A stretch of 36,343 nucleotides of DNA from Gemmatimonadales bacterium (GCA_007692665.1 REBP01000127.1:1-36343); one strand, 5' to 3'. Shown: positions 8,128 through 16,836, counted from the stretch's first letter. A program made the numbers and translations. Notes: a model not told the origin generated them from the sequence alone.

Positions 8128-9249
8128 GTGAAGGTACTTCATGTCATGGCCCCGTCCCCCATGGGCGGAGCAGAGCAGGTCGTTCTCGACCTCACGCGGG
8201 CGCAGGCGGCGGCGGGGGCGGAGGTGCACCTGGTCGCGATCCTGGGCGAGGGAGAGGAGGACCACGCGTTCCTCGCCGGCGTCGGCCCCGGGGTGGGGGT
8301 GCACCCCGTCCACGTGCCGCACCGCGCCTACCTGGCGGAGCGCCGCGCCATCCGCGAGCGGATCCGGGCGCTCGGGGCGTCGGTGGTCCACACCCACGGC
8401 TACCGGGCCGACGTCCTGGGCGGCAGCGCGGCCCGGTCCGAGGGGGTGCCCCTCGTCGGCACGGTCCACGGCTTCACCGGCGGCGACGCCCGGAACCGGT
8501 TCTACGAGTGGCTCCAGCGCCGCGCCTACCGGAAGTTCGACCGGGTCGTGGCAGTCTCCGAGGTCCTTGCGTCGGAGCTGGGCGCGGGCGCCCTGGACCG
8601 GTCCCGCATCGTCACCATCGGGAACGCCCGGAGCCGCCCCGCCGACCTGGCCGACCCCGCGGCTGCGCGCCACACGCTCGGCGCTCCGGCCGATGCCTTC
8701 CACGTCGGGTGGATCGGGCGCATGAGCCACGAGAAGGCGCCGGACCTGATGCTCGAGGCCCTCCGCATCCTCTCCGAAGGCGGGCGCGTCCCCACGCTCC
8801 ACGCCACGATGATCGGCGACGGTCGCGAACGGGCGGCGCTCCAGGCCCGGACCGGCGAACTCGGCCTCGGCGACCGGATCCGCTGGCCCGGCGGCATTGC
8901 GGGGGCTGCCTCCCTCCTCCGGGGCTTCGACGTGGTGGCCATGAGCTCCCGCACCGAGGGGACCCCCATCGTGGCCCTCGAGGCCATGATCACCGGGGTT
9001 CCCCTGGTCGCCACCCGGGTCGGCGGAATTCCCGCCCTGGCCGGAGAGGAGGCCGCCCTCCTGGTGCCGCCGGAGGATCCCGAGGCGCTCGCCGCGGCCA
9101 TCGAGTCGGTGCACGCGGGTCCCGCTGCCGCCGGGGAGCGCGCCGACCTCGCGCGACGCCGCATGGACGAGATCGCCGCCCCGGCGCGCTGGGCCGAGCA
9201 GTACCTTGACCTTTACCGCGGCATCCCCGGACTCGAAGGAGGAGGCTGA
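8128..9249 (+). CDS. GT4 glycosyltransferase
   Basis: A 373-residue GT-B enzyme. The N-terminal domain opens with KVLHVMAPSPMGGAEQVVLDL, where the GGAE turn is typical of GT4, and has VVHTHGYRADVLG at about residues 90-102. The C-terminal nucleotide-binding domain starts at HVGWIGRMSHEKAPDLMLEAL and contains the EX7E motif SSRTEGTPIVALEAM (about 272-286). It should transfer a sugar from an NDP-sugar to a growing lipid-linked glycan in the cytoplasm. GTG 8128 is used; GTG 8122, two codons earlier, is equally possible. The ribosome-binding site is weak. It is the first gene of the plus-strand block, divergent from the BNR-like gene; the lipoprotein gene follows after three bases. Sugar specificity is unknown. 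Confidence 0.9.
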   Translation: MKVLHVMAPSPMGGAEQVVLDLTRAQAAAGAEVHLVAILGEGEEDHAFLAGVGPGVGVHPVHVPHRAYLAERRAIRERIRALGASVVHTHGYRADVLGGSAARSEGVPLVGTVHGFTGGDARNRFYEWLQRRAYRKFDRVVAVSEVLASELGAGALDRSRIVTIGNARSRPADLADPAAARHTLGAPADAFHVGWIGRMSHEKAPDLMLEALRILSEGGRVPTLHATMIGDGRERAALQARTGELGLGDRIRWPGGIAGAASLLRGFDVVAMSSRTEGTPIVALEAMITGVPLVATRVGGIPALAGEEAALLVPPEDPEALAAAIESVHAGPAAAGERADLARRRMDEIAAPARWAEQYLDLYRGIPGLEGGG

Positions 9250-9252
9250 CCC

Positions 9253-10284
9253 ATGATCCCGGTTCCCACGTTCCTTCGGACCCTGACGTCCGGTCTCGTG
9301 CTGGCGTGCGCCCTCGCCGCGTGCTCCGAGGCCGGATCCATGACCCTGGACACCCCCGACCCGCCGGGCCCCGAACTCCCCCCGGACCCGCCCCGGGACT
9401 CCACGGAAATCTGCGGAATCGCCGCGTCCTTTCCCGGCGACCAGGGGATCGCGGCCCACCCCTCCGTCCTCTTCCACGAGGACTTCGAGCACGGCTCCAT
9501 GGGACGGCTCGCCGAGCGGTTCTCCTCGATCCGGAACCCCGGGCGGCTGGACTTCGTGGACAGTGTGTCGGCGGAGAGCTCCGGCGAACGCGCCCTCCGC
9601 ATGACGGCCGTCGGAGGCGCGGGCACCGGCGCCCACCTCTTCCGATCGTTCGACGGCGGCCACAACCTGCTTCACCTGCGCTACTACATCAGGTACGACA
9701 CGAGCCACGTGTACCATCACACCGGGGGGACGCTGGGAGGCTACAACCCGCCCACCCCGTGGCCCCAGGGCGGCGCCGGCAGTCGGCCAGGCGGTGCGGA
9801 CAAGATCTCCATCCGGTTCGAGCCCATGTCCCGGGGCAGGGGCCTGGACTTCTACACCTACTGGATGGAGATGCGCGGGAACCCCGGGGACTCGAGCTTC
9901 TGGGGGAACACCTTCCTCGGGGGCGCGCGCCCGCCCGTGCCGCACCGGGAGTGGGTCGCCGTGGAGTTCATGGTGCGCCTGAACGACCCTGCCGACGCCA
10001 CGAACGGGGAACTCGCGCTCTGGCTCGACGGCGAGCCGGTCCTGCACCTGCGTCCCGGGGACCCCCGGGGCAGGTGGGTCTGGGACACCTTCCATCCGGA
10101 TCCGCAGGGGGAGCCGTTTCCCGGGTTCCAGTGGAGGAATGCCGACAACCTCGGCCTCAACTGGCTCTGGTTCTCCCACTATGTCACGGGTCAGCCCGAG
10201 GGCGAGGTGAGCGAGGTCTGGTGGGACGACATCGTGCTGGCCACGGAGTACATCGGGCCCATCGGCGGGAGCCCCTGCCCCTGA
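9253..10284 (+). CDS. Lipoprotein, possible polysaccharide-lyase / concanavalin-like domain
   Basis: A 343-residue protein with a lipobox: the signal peptide ends LAAC with Cys24, so a lipid anchor is expected. A Pro/Asp-rich linker follows (about residues 34-48), then a soluble domain. Strand-rich blocks such as HLRYYIRYDTSHVYHHTGG, KISIRFEPMS, EWVAVEFMVRLNDP, GELALWLDGEPVLH and VWWDDIVLATEYIG resemble the beta-jelly-roll of polysaccharide lyases and concanavalin-like binding proteins. I cannot name a lyase family or active site, so binding without cleavage is possible. An excellent ribosome-binding site (GGAGGAGG) lies just before ATG 9253, inside the end of the preceding gene. Probably periplasmic or outer-membrane, trimming or binding the polymer made by this locus. 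Confidence 0.8.
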   Translation: MIPVPTFLRTLTSGLVLACALAACSEAGSMTLDTPDPPGPELPPDPPRDSTEICGIAASFPGDQGIAAHPSVLFHEDFEHGSMGRLAERFSSIRNPGRLDFVDSVSAESSGERALRMTAVGGAGTGAHLFRSFDGGHNLLHLRYYIRYDTSHVYHHTGGTLGGYNPPTPWPQGGAGSRPGGADKISIRFEPMSRGRGLDFYTYWMEMRGNPGDSSFWGNTFLGGARPPVPHREWVAVEFMVRLNDPADATNGELALWLDGEPVLHLRPGDPRGRWVWDTFHPDPQGEPFPGFQWRNADNLGLNWLWFSHYVTGQPEGEVSEVWWDDIVLATEYIGPIGGSPCP

Positions 10285-10295
10285 CGCCCGCCAGG

Positions 10296-10311
10296 TGGCC
10301 CTGAACTTGCT
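10296..10311 (+). promoter_or_regulatory. Candidate sigma-54 promoter before the flippase-like gene
   Basis: TGGCCCTGAACTTGCT has a complete -12 box (TTGCT) and TGGC at -24, with two mismatches to TGGCACR-N4-TTGCW. It sits in the 73-base gap after the lipoprotein gene. The start site would be near 10322, 36 bases before ATG 10358. Confidence 0.55.
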
Positions 10312-10357
10312 CGGGAAGGCCCCGCGACGCATGGCCGCTTGACCCTCGGGAGTCCGG

Positions 10358-11422
10358 ATGACAGCAACAGGAAGCGAAAAGCGAAACGACAGGAAGGGAC
10401 TGTGGCTCGGGGTCCGCATCGCGGTTGCGGCGGCTCTCCTGGGGGGGATGGTGTGGGCCGCGGACTTCTCGAGGGCCACCATCGTCCTCGACGGGGCCAC
10501 CCTCCTGGGGGTCCTCGTGGCCTGCGTCCTCCTCGTCATCACGCTGCACCTGAGCGCCATCCGGTGGCACGTGGTGCTGGGAAGCGCCGAGCCCGGGGTC
10601 ATGGCCCTCTCCAGGCTCTACTTCATCGGGTGGTTCTTCAGCCAGTTCCTTCCGTCGTCGGTGGGGGGAGATGCCGCGCGGCTCATCGGGCTCCGCCAGT
10701 CCGGCACGACGCTGGGCCGGGCGGGGTCGAGCATCGTGCTGGAACGCCTGCTGGGGCTTGCCGCCCTGGTCGTGTTCCTCGGGGCCGGCGTCGTGGTGTT
10801 TCCCGGGCTGGCGCGCCTCACCGCCGAGGGTTCGTCGCTGGGCCTTCCGACCTCGTGGCTCGTGGCGGGGGCCGGCGTGGGGGCCCTCGGGACGCTGGTC
10901 GGATCCGTCCTGCTGGTGCGGAACGAGCGGTTCCGGAGCCTCATGCGGAACACCTTCTCGCTCTGGCAGAGCTTCCTGGGCTCGCGGGAGCGGGTCGTCT
11001 CGGCGGTCATCCTCTCCTTCCTGGTGCAGGCGGGCTACATACTGGTGTGGGTGGCCATCGCTCTCGGCCTCCGGCTGGATGTTCCCCTGGCGGTCCATCT
11101 CTTCTTCGTGCCGGCGGTGAGCCTCGCCGCGCTCCTCCCCGTCACCGTCTCGGGGCTCGGGGTGCGCGAGGGATTCACCGTCCTCATCCTGGCGCCCTTC
11201 GGGGTGGCCGTCGCCGATGCAGTGGCCTACGGGCTGATCTTCTATGGCTGCAGCGTCCTCGTGGGCGGAATCGGCGGGCTCGTCTTCCTCCGGTCGGGGC
11301 TCGACGTCCGGGAGCTGACGGAGGCCGCCGAGGGGGCCGCACCGGCCGGGGCGGCCCGGAGCCCGGAGAGCGACCCGGGGGAGGCGAAATCCGGTGGCCG
11401 GGCCAGGGCCGGGGTTCGCTGA
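10358..11422 (+). CDS. Flippase-like integral membrane protein (LPG synthase TM / UPF0104 type)
   Basis: A 354-residue protein with about eight membrane segments. Family blocks include WFFSQFLPSSVGGDAARL (residues about 88-105), SSIVLERLLGL and LLPVTVSGLGVREG, the conserved core of the lysylphosphatidylglycerol synthase membrane domain family (also called UPF0104 or YbhN-like). Stand-alone members are common in glycan loci and are suspected to flip or handle lipid-linked intermediates, but this is not proven. The C-terminal 35 residues are low-complexity Ala/Glu/Gly. ATG 10358 is preceded by a strong sigma-54 match at 10296-10311, so the gene probably has its own promoter although it lies only 73 bases after the lipoprotein gene. 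No Wzx-type flippase was seen in the window, so this protein or the ABC exporter may fill that role. Confidence 0.85.
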   Translation: MTATGSEKRNDRKGLWLGVRIAVAAALLGGMVWAADFSRATIVLDGATLLGVLVACVLLVITLHLSAIRWHVVLGSAEPGVMALSRLYFIGWFFSQFLPSSVGGDAARLIGLRQSGTTLGRAGSSIVLERLLGLAALVVFLGAGVVVFPGLARLTAEGSSLGLPTSWLVAGAGVGALGTLVGSVLLVRNERFRSLMRNTFSLWQSFLGSRERVVSAVILSFLVQAGYILVWVAIALGLRLDVPLAVHLFFVPAVSLAALLPVTVSGLGVREGFTVLILAPFGVAVADAVAYGLIFYGCSVLVGGIGGLVFLRSGLDVRELTEAAEGAAPAGAARSPESDPGEAKSGGRARAGVR

Positions 11423-11784
11423 GCCCGGGCGCCCGGGGGGGCTGAGGCACCGACGCATTGCGCGGCAGTTCGTGACATCTGACGGACCTGCGGCAGGGTG
11501 CGGGAGGGGATGCGATTCGCTCCCCCGTGCGAGGAGGGGAACCCCGGACCGGCGCGGGTCGAACCCGAAGGGGGGGCGAGGTGTACAGACCGCTTGGCCC
11601 CGGAAGGATCGACTTTCCGGCCCCCGTTCCGGCTCCCTTGCTGCCCCGACCGCGGCACTGGACTTGCTGTACAGGGTGCTGCAAACGGAGATTCCCGGAC
11701 GCGGCGACGCACGCCGCCGCCGGGCACACAACGACGGATTTTCTTTCGTGATCTGGTTCTTTCGCCCTGTTCAAGGCTTCCTTC
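11423..11784. other. Intergenic region upstream of the Wzc-like gene
   Basis: This is the only gap over 300 bases in the window. I see no convincing gene here. It holds two TGTACAG copies (11582-11588 and 11668-11674), an inverted repeat CCGGAA/TTCCGG (11600-11605 and 11615-11620, 9-base loop), and the sigma-54-like site at 11653-11668. The last 60 bases are relatively A/T-rich before the ATG. The inverted repeat lies about 60-80 bases before the predicted start site, where sigma-54 activators often bind. Confidence 0.5.
11653..11668 (+). promoter_or_regulatory. Candidate sigma-54 promoter before the wzc-like operon
   Basis: CGGCACTGGACTTGCT carries GGCAC at -24 and a full TTGCT at -12 with correct spacing; mismatches are the first base and the purine after GGCAC. 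The start site would be near 11679, giving a leader of about 105 bases. It shares CTGRACTTGCT with the site at 10296-10311. Confidence 0.55.
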
Positions 11785-14217
11785 ATGTCTGATCGCTCGC
11801 TCCCCTCGGGGGACCCCAACGGCTCGCAGCGGGACCTGCCGGCAGAGTATTACCCGGCCCCCGCCCCTGCCCCGGCTCCCGCAGGATGGGGAGGGGACGA
11901 GGAGGAGCAGGGCCTGGACTGGCGTCGCTACGTCGCCGCCATCGTCCGGAACAAGTGGCTCGTGCTGGCCGGACTCGTGGTGGGCCTGGGCGCAGGCTTC
12001 CTGGTCCGCCAGGTGACCAGCCCCGTCTACAGCGTATCCTCCACGGTCCTGCTCGAGTCCACCGACCGCGGGACCGCCGGCGACGCGGCTCCCATCCGTC
12101 CGAGCCAGCTCCTGACGAACACGGGGTGGATGGACCTCCTCCGCTCCTACATCGTGCTCGACCCGGTCGTCGACAACCTGCGGCTGTACGTCACCCCCGC
12201 AGACCCCGCGCACGCCCCTCTCTTCGAGGACTTCTCGGTGGGGAACGAGGTGTTCTCGGCCAGCTACGAGATCGGCCGCGACGCTTCCGGCGGTGACCTG
12301 CTTCTCTTCGATTCGGACGGCAACGTTCTCGAGCGCGCCGCGCCGGGCCAGCCCATCGGCGCCGAACGGGGCATCGAGTGGACCCCCCCTGCCGGCGCCA
12401 TCGAGGCGGGCCAGCGCATCGCCTTCCGGGTGACCCGCCCCCGCGAAGTGGCGCGAGGCCTTCTGGCAGACCTGGACGTTCGGATCCAGGGCACGTTCAT
12501 GACGGTGGGGATGTCCGGAACCGATCCGGTTCGCACCACGCGCGTCCTGAACGGCATCCTGGACCGGTTCGCCATCGTGGCGGAGGACCTGAAGCGCGCC
12601 AAGTTCGAGGAACTGCAGGCCATTCTCGAGGAACAGCTGGACTATGCCGCCCAGAACCTCCAGCAGGCCGAGTACGCCCTCGAGGGGTTCAAGGTTCGAA
12701 CCATCAGCCTCCCCTCGGAGCAGGGAATGCCGGTCGCAGGGGGCACCCAGCAGACCACCAACCCCGTGTTCCAGAACTTCTTCAACCTGAGGGTGGAGCA
12801 GGACGAGGCGCGCCGGGACCAGAGCGCGCTGAACCGCGCCATGGCGCGGTCGCAGCAGGAGGGGCGCCTGGCCACCGAGGCCCTGGAGGTGATCCCGAGT
12901 GTCAGGGAGTCCACGGACCTCGTGAGGGCGCTGTCGCTGGCGAGCGAGAAGCGGGCCGAAGTCCGCGCCCTGTCCCTCCGGTACCACGAGGACTGGCCCG
13001 AGGTGCAGGCCCTCCGCCGGGACATCGTCGAGCTCGAGCAGCAGACGATCCCCGCGCTCGTGGGGACGCTCCAGAGCGAGATGCAGGCGCGCGAGTCCGA
13101 GATCGAGCGGTTCGTGGGTCGGGCCTCCTCCGAACTCCAGCAGATTCCCCCCCGCGTCGTCGAGGAGGCCCGCCTCACGCGTGAGTACCAGAGCGCGGAG
13201 AACCTCTTCCGTGACCTCCAGGGTCGTTTCGAGAACGCGAGGCTCGGTGCCGTGAGCACGGTGCCCGACGTCCGCATCCTCGTCCGTGCACAGGTCCCCG
13301 AGTTCCCCAGCTCGGATCCGCGGAACCAGTTCGGGCTCATGGCGATTCTCGCCGGGCTCGCCCTCGGACTCGTCGGAGCGATCGTCCGTGACCGGATGGA
13401 CCCGGTGCTGCGCCGCCCCGACCAGGTGAGTGGCGACCTGGGTCTCCCCATCCTCGCGACGATCCCCCACGTCCGCAGCCGGAACGGCAGGCTCCGTCCC
13501 GAGGACCACGAGCAGGTCGTCGAAGCCTTCCGGAGTCTCCGCCTCGCCCTCGCCTACGGGCGACGCGGTGCGGGACCCCTTGTCCTGACGATCTCGAGCC
13601 CGGGTGTGGGCGACGGCAAGTCCTTCACGACCAGCAACCTGGCCCTGGCCTGCGCCGAGCTGGGACATCGCACGCTGGTCATCGACGGTGACGTCCGGCG
13701 GGGCACGCTGCATACGCTCTTCAACCTGTCGCGCCGGCCCGGGCTCACCGACTTCCTCGCCGGCGAAGCCGAGCTCGAGGCGGTGGTCCAGTCCACGGAA
13801 CACGACACCATGTGGGTGATCCCGAGCGGATCCCGGCTCCGGGACGGCCCGGAGCTCCTGGGTACCGACAGGATGATCGAGCTGCTCGACGACGTGCGCG
13901 GTCGCTTCGACGTGATCCTCATCGACAGCCCGCCCCTGGGCGCCGCCGTGGATCCGTACCTGCTGGGTACGCTGTCGGGCTCCATCATGCTGGTCTTCCG
14001 AAACGGGACCACCAACCAGGACGTGGCCGTGTCCCGCATCGAGGAACTCAAGCGTCTGCCGGTCCAGATCGTCGGAGCGGTGCTGAACGACGTGCCCGCC
14101 GGCTCGGCAGCCTACAAGTCCTACGCCTACCTTCCCGGGTACGGTGTCGCCGACGAGGAGCCGGAGACGCGCGAGGCCCCCGAGGGCCGGCGCCTGGTTG
14201 CGAGGGCGGAAGCATGA
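11785..14217 (+). CDS. Wzc-like polysaccharide co-polymerase with BY-kinase domain
   Basis: An 810-residue protein joining a Wzz-type chain-length domain to a bacterial tyrosine-kinase domain. A Pro/Ala-rich start is followed by TM1 (about residues 57-75), a long periplasmic part with coiled-coil content, TM2 (about 512-532), and the cytoplasmic ATPase. Walker A is SPGVGDGKS (near 606-613), Walker A' is LVIDGDVRRG (near 632), Walker B is VILIDSPP (near 711). The C-terminal tail has four tyrosines (SAAYKSYAYLPGYG), fewer than the cluster in E. coli Wzc. It should control polymer length and export with the Wza-like protein encoded next (ATGA overlap). Phosphorylation would be reversed by the phosphatase at 6161-6775. 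The start ATG has only AAGG as ribosome site. A sigma-54 match lies at 11653-11668. Confidence 0.92.
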   Translation: MSDRSLPSGDPNGSQRDLPAEYYPAPAPAPAPAGWGGDEEEQGLDWRRYVAAIVRNKWLVLAGLVVGLGAGFLVRQVTSPVYSVSSTVLLESTDRGTAGDAAPIRPSQLLTNTGWMDLLRSYIVLDPVVDNLRLYVTPADPAHAPLFEDFSVGNEVFSASYEIGRDASGGDLLLFDSDGNVLERAAPGQPIGAERGIEWTPPAGAIEAGQRIAFRVTRPREVARGLLADLDVRIQGTFMTVGMSGTDPVRTTRVLNGILDRFAIVAEDLKRAKFEELQAILEEQLDYAAQNLQQAEYALEGFKVRTISLPSEQGMPVAGGTQQTTNPVFQNFFNLRVEQDEARRDQSALNRAMARSQQEGRLATEALEVIPSVRESTDLVRALSLASEKRAEVRALSLRYHEDWPEVQALRRDIVELEQQTIPALVGTLQSEMQARESEIERFVGRASSELQQIPPRVVEEARLTREYQSAENLFRDLQGRFENARLGAVSTVPDVRILVRAQVPEFPSSDPRNQFGLMAILAGLALGLVGAIVRDRMDPVLRRPDQVSGDLGLPILATIPHVRSRNGRLRPEDHEQVVEAFRSLRLALAYGRRGAGPLVLTISSPGVGDGKSFTTSNLALACAELGHRTLVIDGDVRRGTLHTLFNLSRRPGLTDFLAGEAELEAVVQSTEHDTMWVIPSGSRLRDGPELLGTDRMIELLDDVRGRFDVILIDSPPLGAAVDPYLLGTLSGSIMLVFRNGTTNQDVAVSRIEELKRLPVQIVGAVLNDVPAGSAAYKSYAYLPGYGVADEEPETREAPEGRRLVARAEA

Positions 14218-15053
14218 GGCTCCGGCGGCAGTCGGCCGGCAGGGCCGCAACGCTGGCTACCTTCATGGCCATCCTCCTGGTGGGTTTCGCCCTTCCCCCC
14301 GAGGCCCAGGCCCAGACCCGCACCCAGGCGCAGACGCCGACGGAGTGGGACGCAGCCCGCGAGGAAATGAGCCGGGCGGAACTCGAGGCCCTCCTGGCGA
14401 GGCTCGAGACCGAGGCCCAGTCCACCGCCTACAGCCAGCGCCTCCGGGAGCAGGCCAGCCGGAGTGCAGACCTGGTTCGCGCCCGGCTGACCGACGGGGA
14501 CTTCCAGGTCGGCGACCGCATCGTCCTCATGGTGCAGCAGCAGCCGGAAATCTCCGACACGCTCACCGTGCGGGCGGGGCGCGTCGTCTCGATCCCCGTG
14601 GTCGGAGATCTCTCGCTGGCCGGCGTTCTCCGGGCGGAGCTGAACGACTACATGCAGCAGCACGTGTCCCGGTACGTCCGTGATCCCGTGGTTCGCACCG
14701 AGACCCTCATCCGGGTCCTGGTGCAGGGTGCCGTGGGGAGGCCCGGGTTCTACCTGGTTCCCGCGGACCGCCTCATGACCGATGTGCTGACGATCGCGGG
14801 CGGGCCGGGAGGAAACGCCGACCTGTCCGACGTACGGGTCGAACGGGGCGATCAACGGATATGGGAAGGGGAGGCCCTCCGGACAGCCATCATCCAGGGG
14901 CGCACCCTTGACCACCTGAACATCCAGGCAGGGGACCGGATCTTCGTGCCCACGTCCATCGAACGATCCACGTGGGAGATCGTCCGGAACGTGACCGGGG
15001 TGGTGGGCACACTGGCGACCCTGACCTATGCGCTCACACGCATCTTCAACTGA
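14214..15053 (+). CDS. Polysaccharide export protein with Poly_export and SLBB domains (Wza-like)
   Basis: A 279-residue secreted protein. A signal peptide (about residues 1-34, ending EAQAQ) has no lipobox cysteine, unlike lipoprotein Wza. A charged helical segment (about 45-85) precedes the export domain, starting FQVGDRIVLMVQQQPEISDTL and VVSIPVVGDLSLAGV. An SLBB segment begins near VLVQGAVGRPGFYLVPADRLMTDVLTIAGG. The last 20 residues form a hydrophobic helix (VVGTLATLTYALTRIF) that could insert in the outer membrane as Wza's C-terminal helix does. It would form or gate the outer-membrane exit channel. ATG 14214 overlaps the Wzc-like stop (ATGA); the ABC exporter gene begins three bases after its stop, so these three genes are one unit. 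The overlap-defined start gives a clean signal peptide. Confidence 0.9.
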   Translation: MRLRRQSAGRAATLATFMAILLVGFALPPEAQAQTRTQAQTPTEWDAAREEMSRAELEALLARLETEAQSTAYSQRLREQASRSADLVRARLTDGDFQVGDRIVLMVQQQPEISDTLTVRAGRVVSIPVVGDLSLAGVLRAELNDYMQQHVSRYVRDPVVRTETLIRVLVQGAVGRPGFYLVPADRLMTDVLTIAGGPGGNADLSDVRVERGDQRIWEGEALRTAIIQGRTLDHLNIQAGDRIFVPTSIERSTWEIVRNVTGVVGTLATLTYALTRIFN

Positions 15054-15056
15054 TTC

Positions 15057-16823
15057 ATGGCCCTCTTCAACATCCAGACCGGCAGTTTCTTTCGGCACTT
15101 CATGAAGGCCTACCCGGGACGCAGCGTCCTCATGGTGGTCCTGCTCGCCTCGGCGGGCATCGTGGAAGGTGTCGGTGTGGTGACGATGCTCCCCCTCCTG
15201 GAGCTCGTGACCGGCGACCCCGGAGGGGCGGAATCGGGGATCACGGCGGCGATCACGCGTGCCCTTGCCCTGGTGGGACTCACGCCGACCCTCGGCGTCC
15301 TCCTCGGGATGATCGTCCTGGCCATGTCCGGGAAGGCGCTCTTCCTCTGGCTCGCCATGCGGCAGGTGGGCTTCACCGTGGCCCAGGTCACCACCGACCT
15401 CCGCATGAGCCTGCTCCGGGCGCTCCTGAATGCGCGCTGGAGCTACTACGCGTCCCAGTCCACGGGCCGGTTCGCGAACGCCATCAGCAGCGAGGCGCAC
15501 CGCGCCGCCGCCGCCTACCGCGAGGGCTGCGTGCTGGTGGCGGGGATCCTCCAGGTCCTCGCCTACCTGACCATCGCCTTCCTGATTTCCTGGCAGATGG
15601 CCGTGGCGGCCATTCTCTTCGGCGCCGCCTTCCTCTTCCTGCTCCGGGGATTCGTGCGGATCTCGCGGGAGGCGGGAGCGGAACAGACGGAGCTCATGCG
15701 GTCCCTGATCACGCGGCTCACCGATGCGCTGCGCGGGATCAAGCCCATCCGGGCCATGGGCCGCGAGAACCACCTGCAGCCCCTTCTCGAGCAGGAGACG
15801 GAGGGCCTGAACCAGGCGCTCCGGCGCCAGGTCGGCGCCGCCGAGACGCTCCGGCTCTTCCAGGAGCCCATGGTCGCCCTGATCCTGGGGCTCGGGCTCT
15901 TCATCGCCCTGGGCGTGGGTGAGCAGCCCTTCGCGTCGGTCATGATCATGGCCTTCGTCTTCTACCGCCTGATGAGCCACAGCAACACGCTCCAGACCCG
16001 CTACCAGACGCTGGCCCTCGGAGAGAGTGCGTTCTGGTCGCTGATGGAACAGGTCGAGCGCGCCGAAAGCCAGGCCGAGAACTCGACGGGGACCCGGAAG
16101 CCGACCGTGCTCCGCGACGGCGTACGGCTCACCGATGTCCACTTCGCCTACGACGAGACCCCGGTTCTCTCCGGGGTGACGCTCGACATTCCCGCCGGGT
16201 CGTTCGTCGCGCTCTACGGACCGTCCGGGGCCGGAAAGACGACGATCGCCGACCTCGTCATCGGTCTCCACACGCCGAATTCCGGACGCGTCGAGGTCGA
16301 CGGGGTGGACCTGATGGACTTCGACCTGGTGGCCTGGCGCCGCGGCATCGGCTACGTCCCCCAGGAACTCTTCCTCTTCCACGACACGATCTTCCGGAAC
16401 GTGAACCTGGGCGACCCCTCGCTCACCCGCGAGGACGTCGAGGCGGCGCTGAGGGCAGCCGATGCGTGGGACTTCGTCAGCAGTCGCCCGGAAGGGCTGG
16501 ACCACGTCATCGGCGAAGCCGGCTCCATGCTCTCCGGAGGCCAGCGCCAGCGCATCTCCATCGCGCGTGCCCTGGTCCACCGCCCGCACCTGATGATCCT
16601 GGACGAGGCCACCGCATCGCTGGACCCCGAGACCGAAGCCGGGATCCTCGACACGCTTCAGCGACTCAGCCGGCAGGTCACGATCCTCGCCATCTCGCAT
16701 CAGCCGGCGCTCCGCGATGCCGCCGACATGGTGTATTACCTGGAGCAGGGCGCCGTGGCCGAGACCCGGGGCGTCGCCTCCGACTCCCCGGCCCACCGGG
16801 GCGAAGAGGTGGTCTCGATCTGA
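15057..16823 (+). CDS. ABC transporter, fused permease-ATPase (MsbA-type exporter)
   Basis: A 588-residue half-transporter. Six membrane helices occupy about residues 20-310. The ATPase domain has GPSGAGKTT (Walker A, about 389-397), the Q-loop in GYVPQELFLF, the signature LSGGQRQR (about 491-498), LMILDEA (Walker B, about 511-517) and a switch histidine in ISHQP. Such homodimeric exporters flip lipid-linked saccharides or export lipids and peptides. Its position three bases after the Wza-like gene argues for moving a glycolipid intermediate of this pathway. No ribosome site is obvious at ATG 15057, so translation is probably coupled to the preceding gene. It ends the plus-strand block, converging on a glycosyltransferase gene 13 bases away. 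Confidence 0.92.
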   Translation: MALFNIQTGSFFRHFMKAYPGRSVLMVVLLASAGIVEGVGVVTMLPLLELVTGDPGGAESGITAAITRALALVGLTPTLGVLLGMIVLAMSGKALFLWLAMRQVGFTVAQVTTDLRMSLLRALLNARWSYYASQSTGRFANAISSEAHRAAAAYREGCVLVAGILQVLAYLTIAFLISWQMAVAAILFGAAFLFLLRGFVRISREAGAEQTELMRSLITRLTDALRGIKPIRAMGRENHLQPLLEQETEGLNQALRRQVGAAETLRLFQEPMVALILGLGLFIALGVGEQPFASVMIMAFVFYRLMSHSNTLQTRYQTLALGESAFWSLMEQVERAESQAENSTGTRKPTVLRDGVRLTDVHFAYDETPVLSGVTLDIPAGSFVALYGPSGAGKTTIADLVIGLHTPNSGRVEVDGVDLMDFDLVAWRRGIGYVPQELFLFHDTIFRNVNLGDPSLTREDVEAALRAADAWDFVSSRPEGLDHVIGEAGSMLSGGQRQRISIARALVHRPHLMILDEATASLDPETEAGILDTLQRLSRQVTILAISHQPALRDAADMVYYLEQGAVAETRGVASDSPAHRGEEVVSI

Positions 16824-16836
16824 GACCGGACCCTCG

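Noticed and set aside
8142-10602. Upstream extension of the BNR-like gene to a 1276-codon frame
   Set aside because: The extra part is antisense to the GT4 and lipoprotein genes; a membrane helix and GGAG support a start near 8013.
11600-11620. Possible intrinsic terminator or riboswitch before the Wzc-like gene
   Set aside because: The stem is six base pairs with no T-run and lies upstream of the predicted start site; no riboswitch consensus such as the c-di-GMP GEMM motif was seen.
11582-11674. Pair of TGTACAG sites as a defined operator
   Set aside because: Two 7-base copies 86 bases apart can occur by chance, and I know no regulator with this site; kept only as a note in the intergenic entry.
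11242-14250. A 1002-codon open frame on the minus strand across the Wzc-like gene
   Set aside because: It is antisense to a gene with clear kinase motifs, is rich in Arg/Gly/His/Pro without family motifs, and arises from high GC at third positions.
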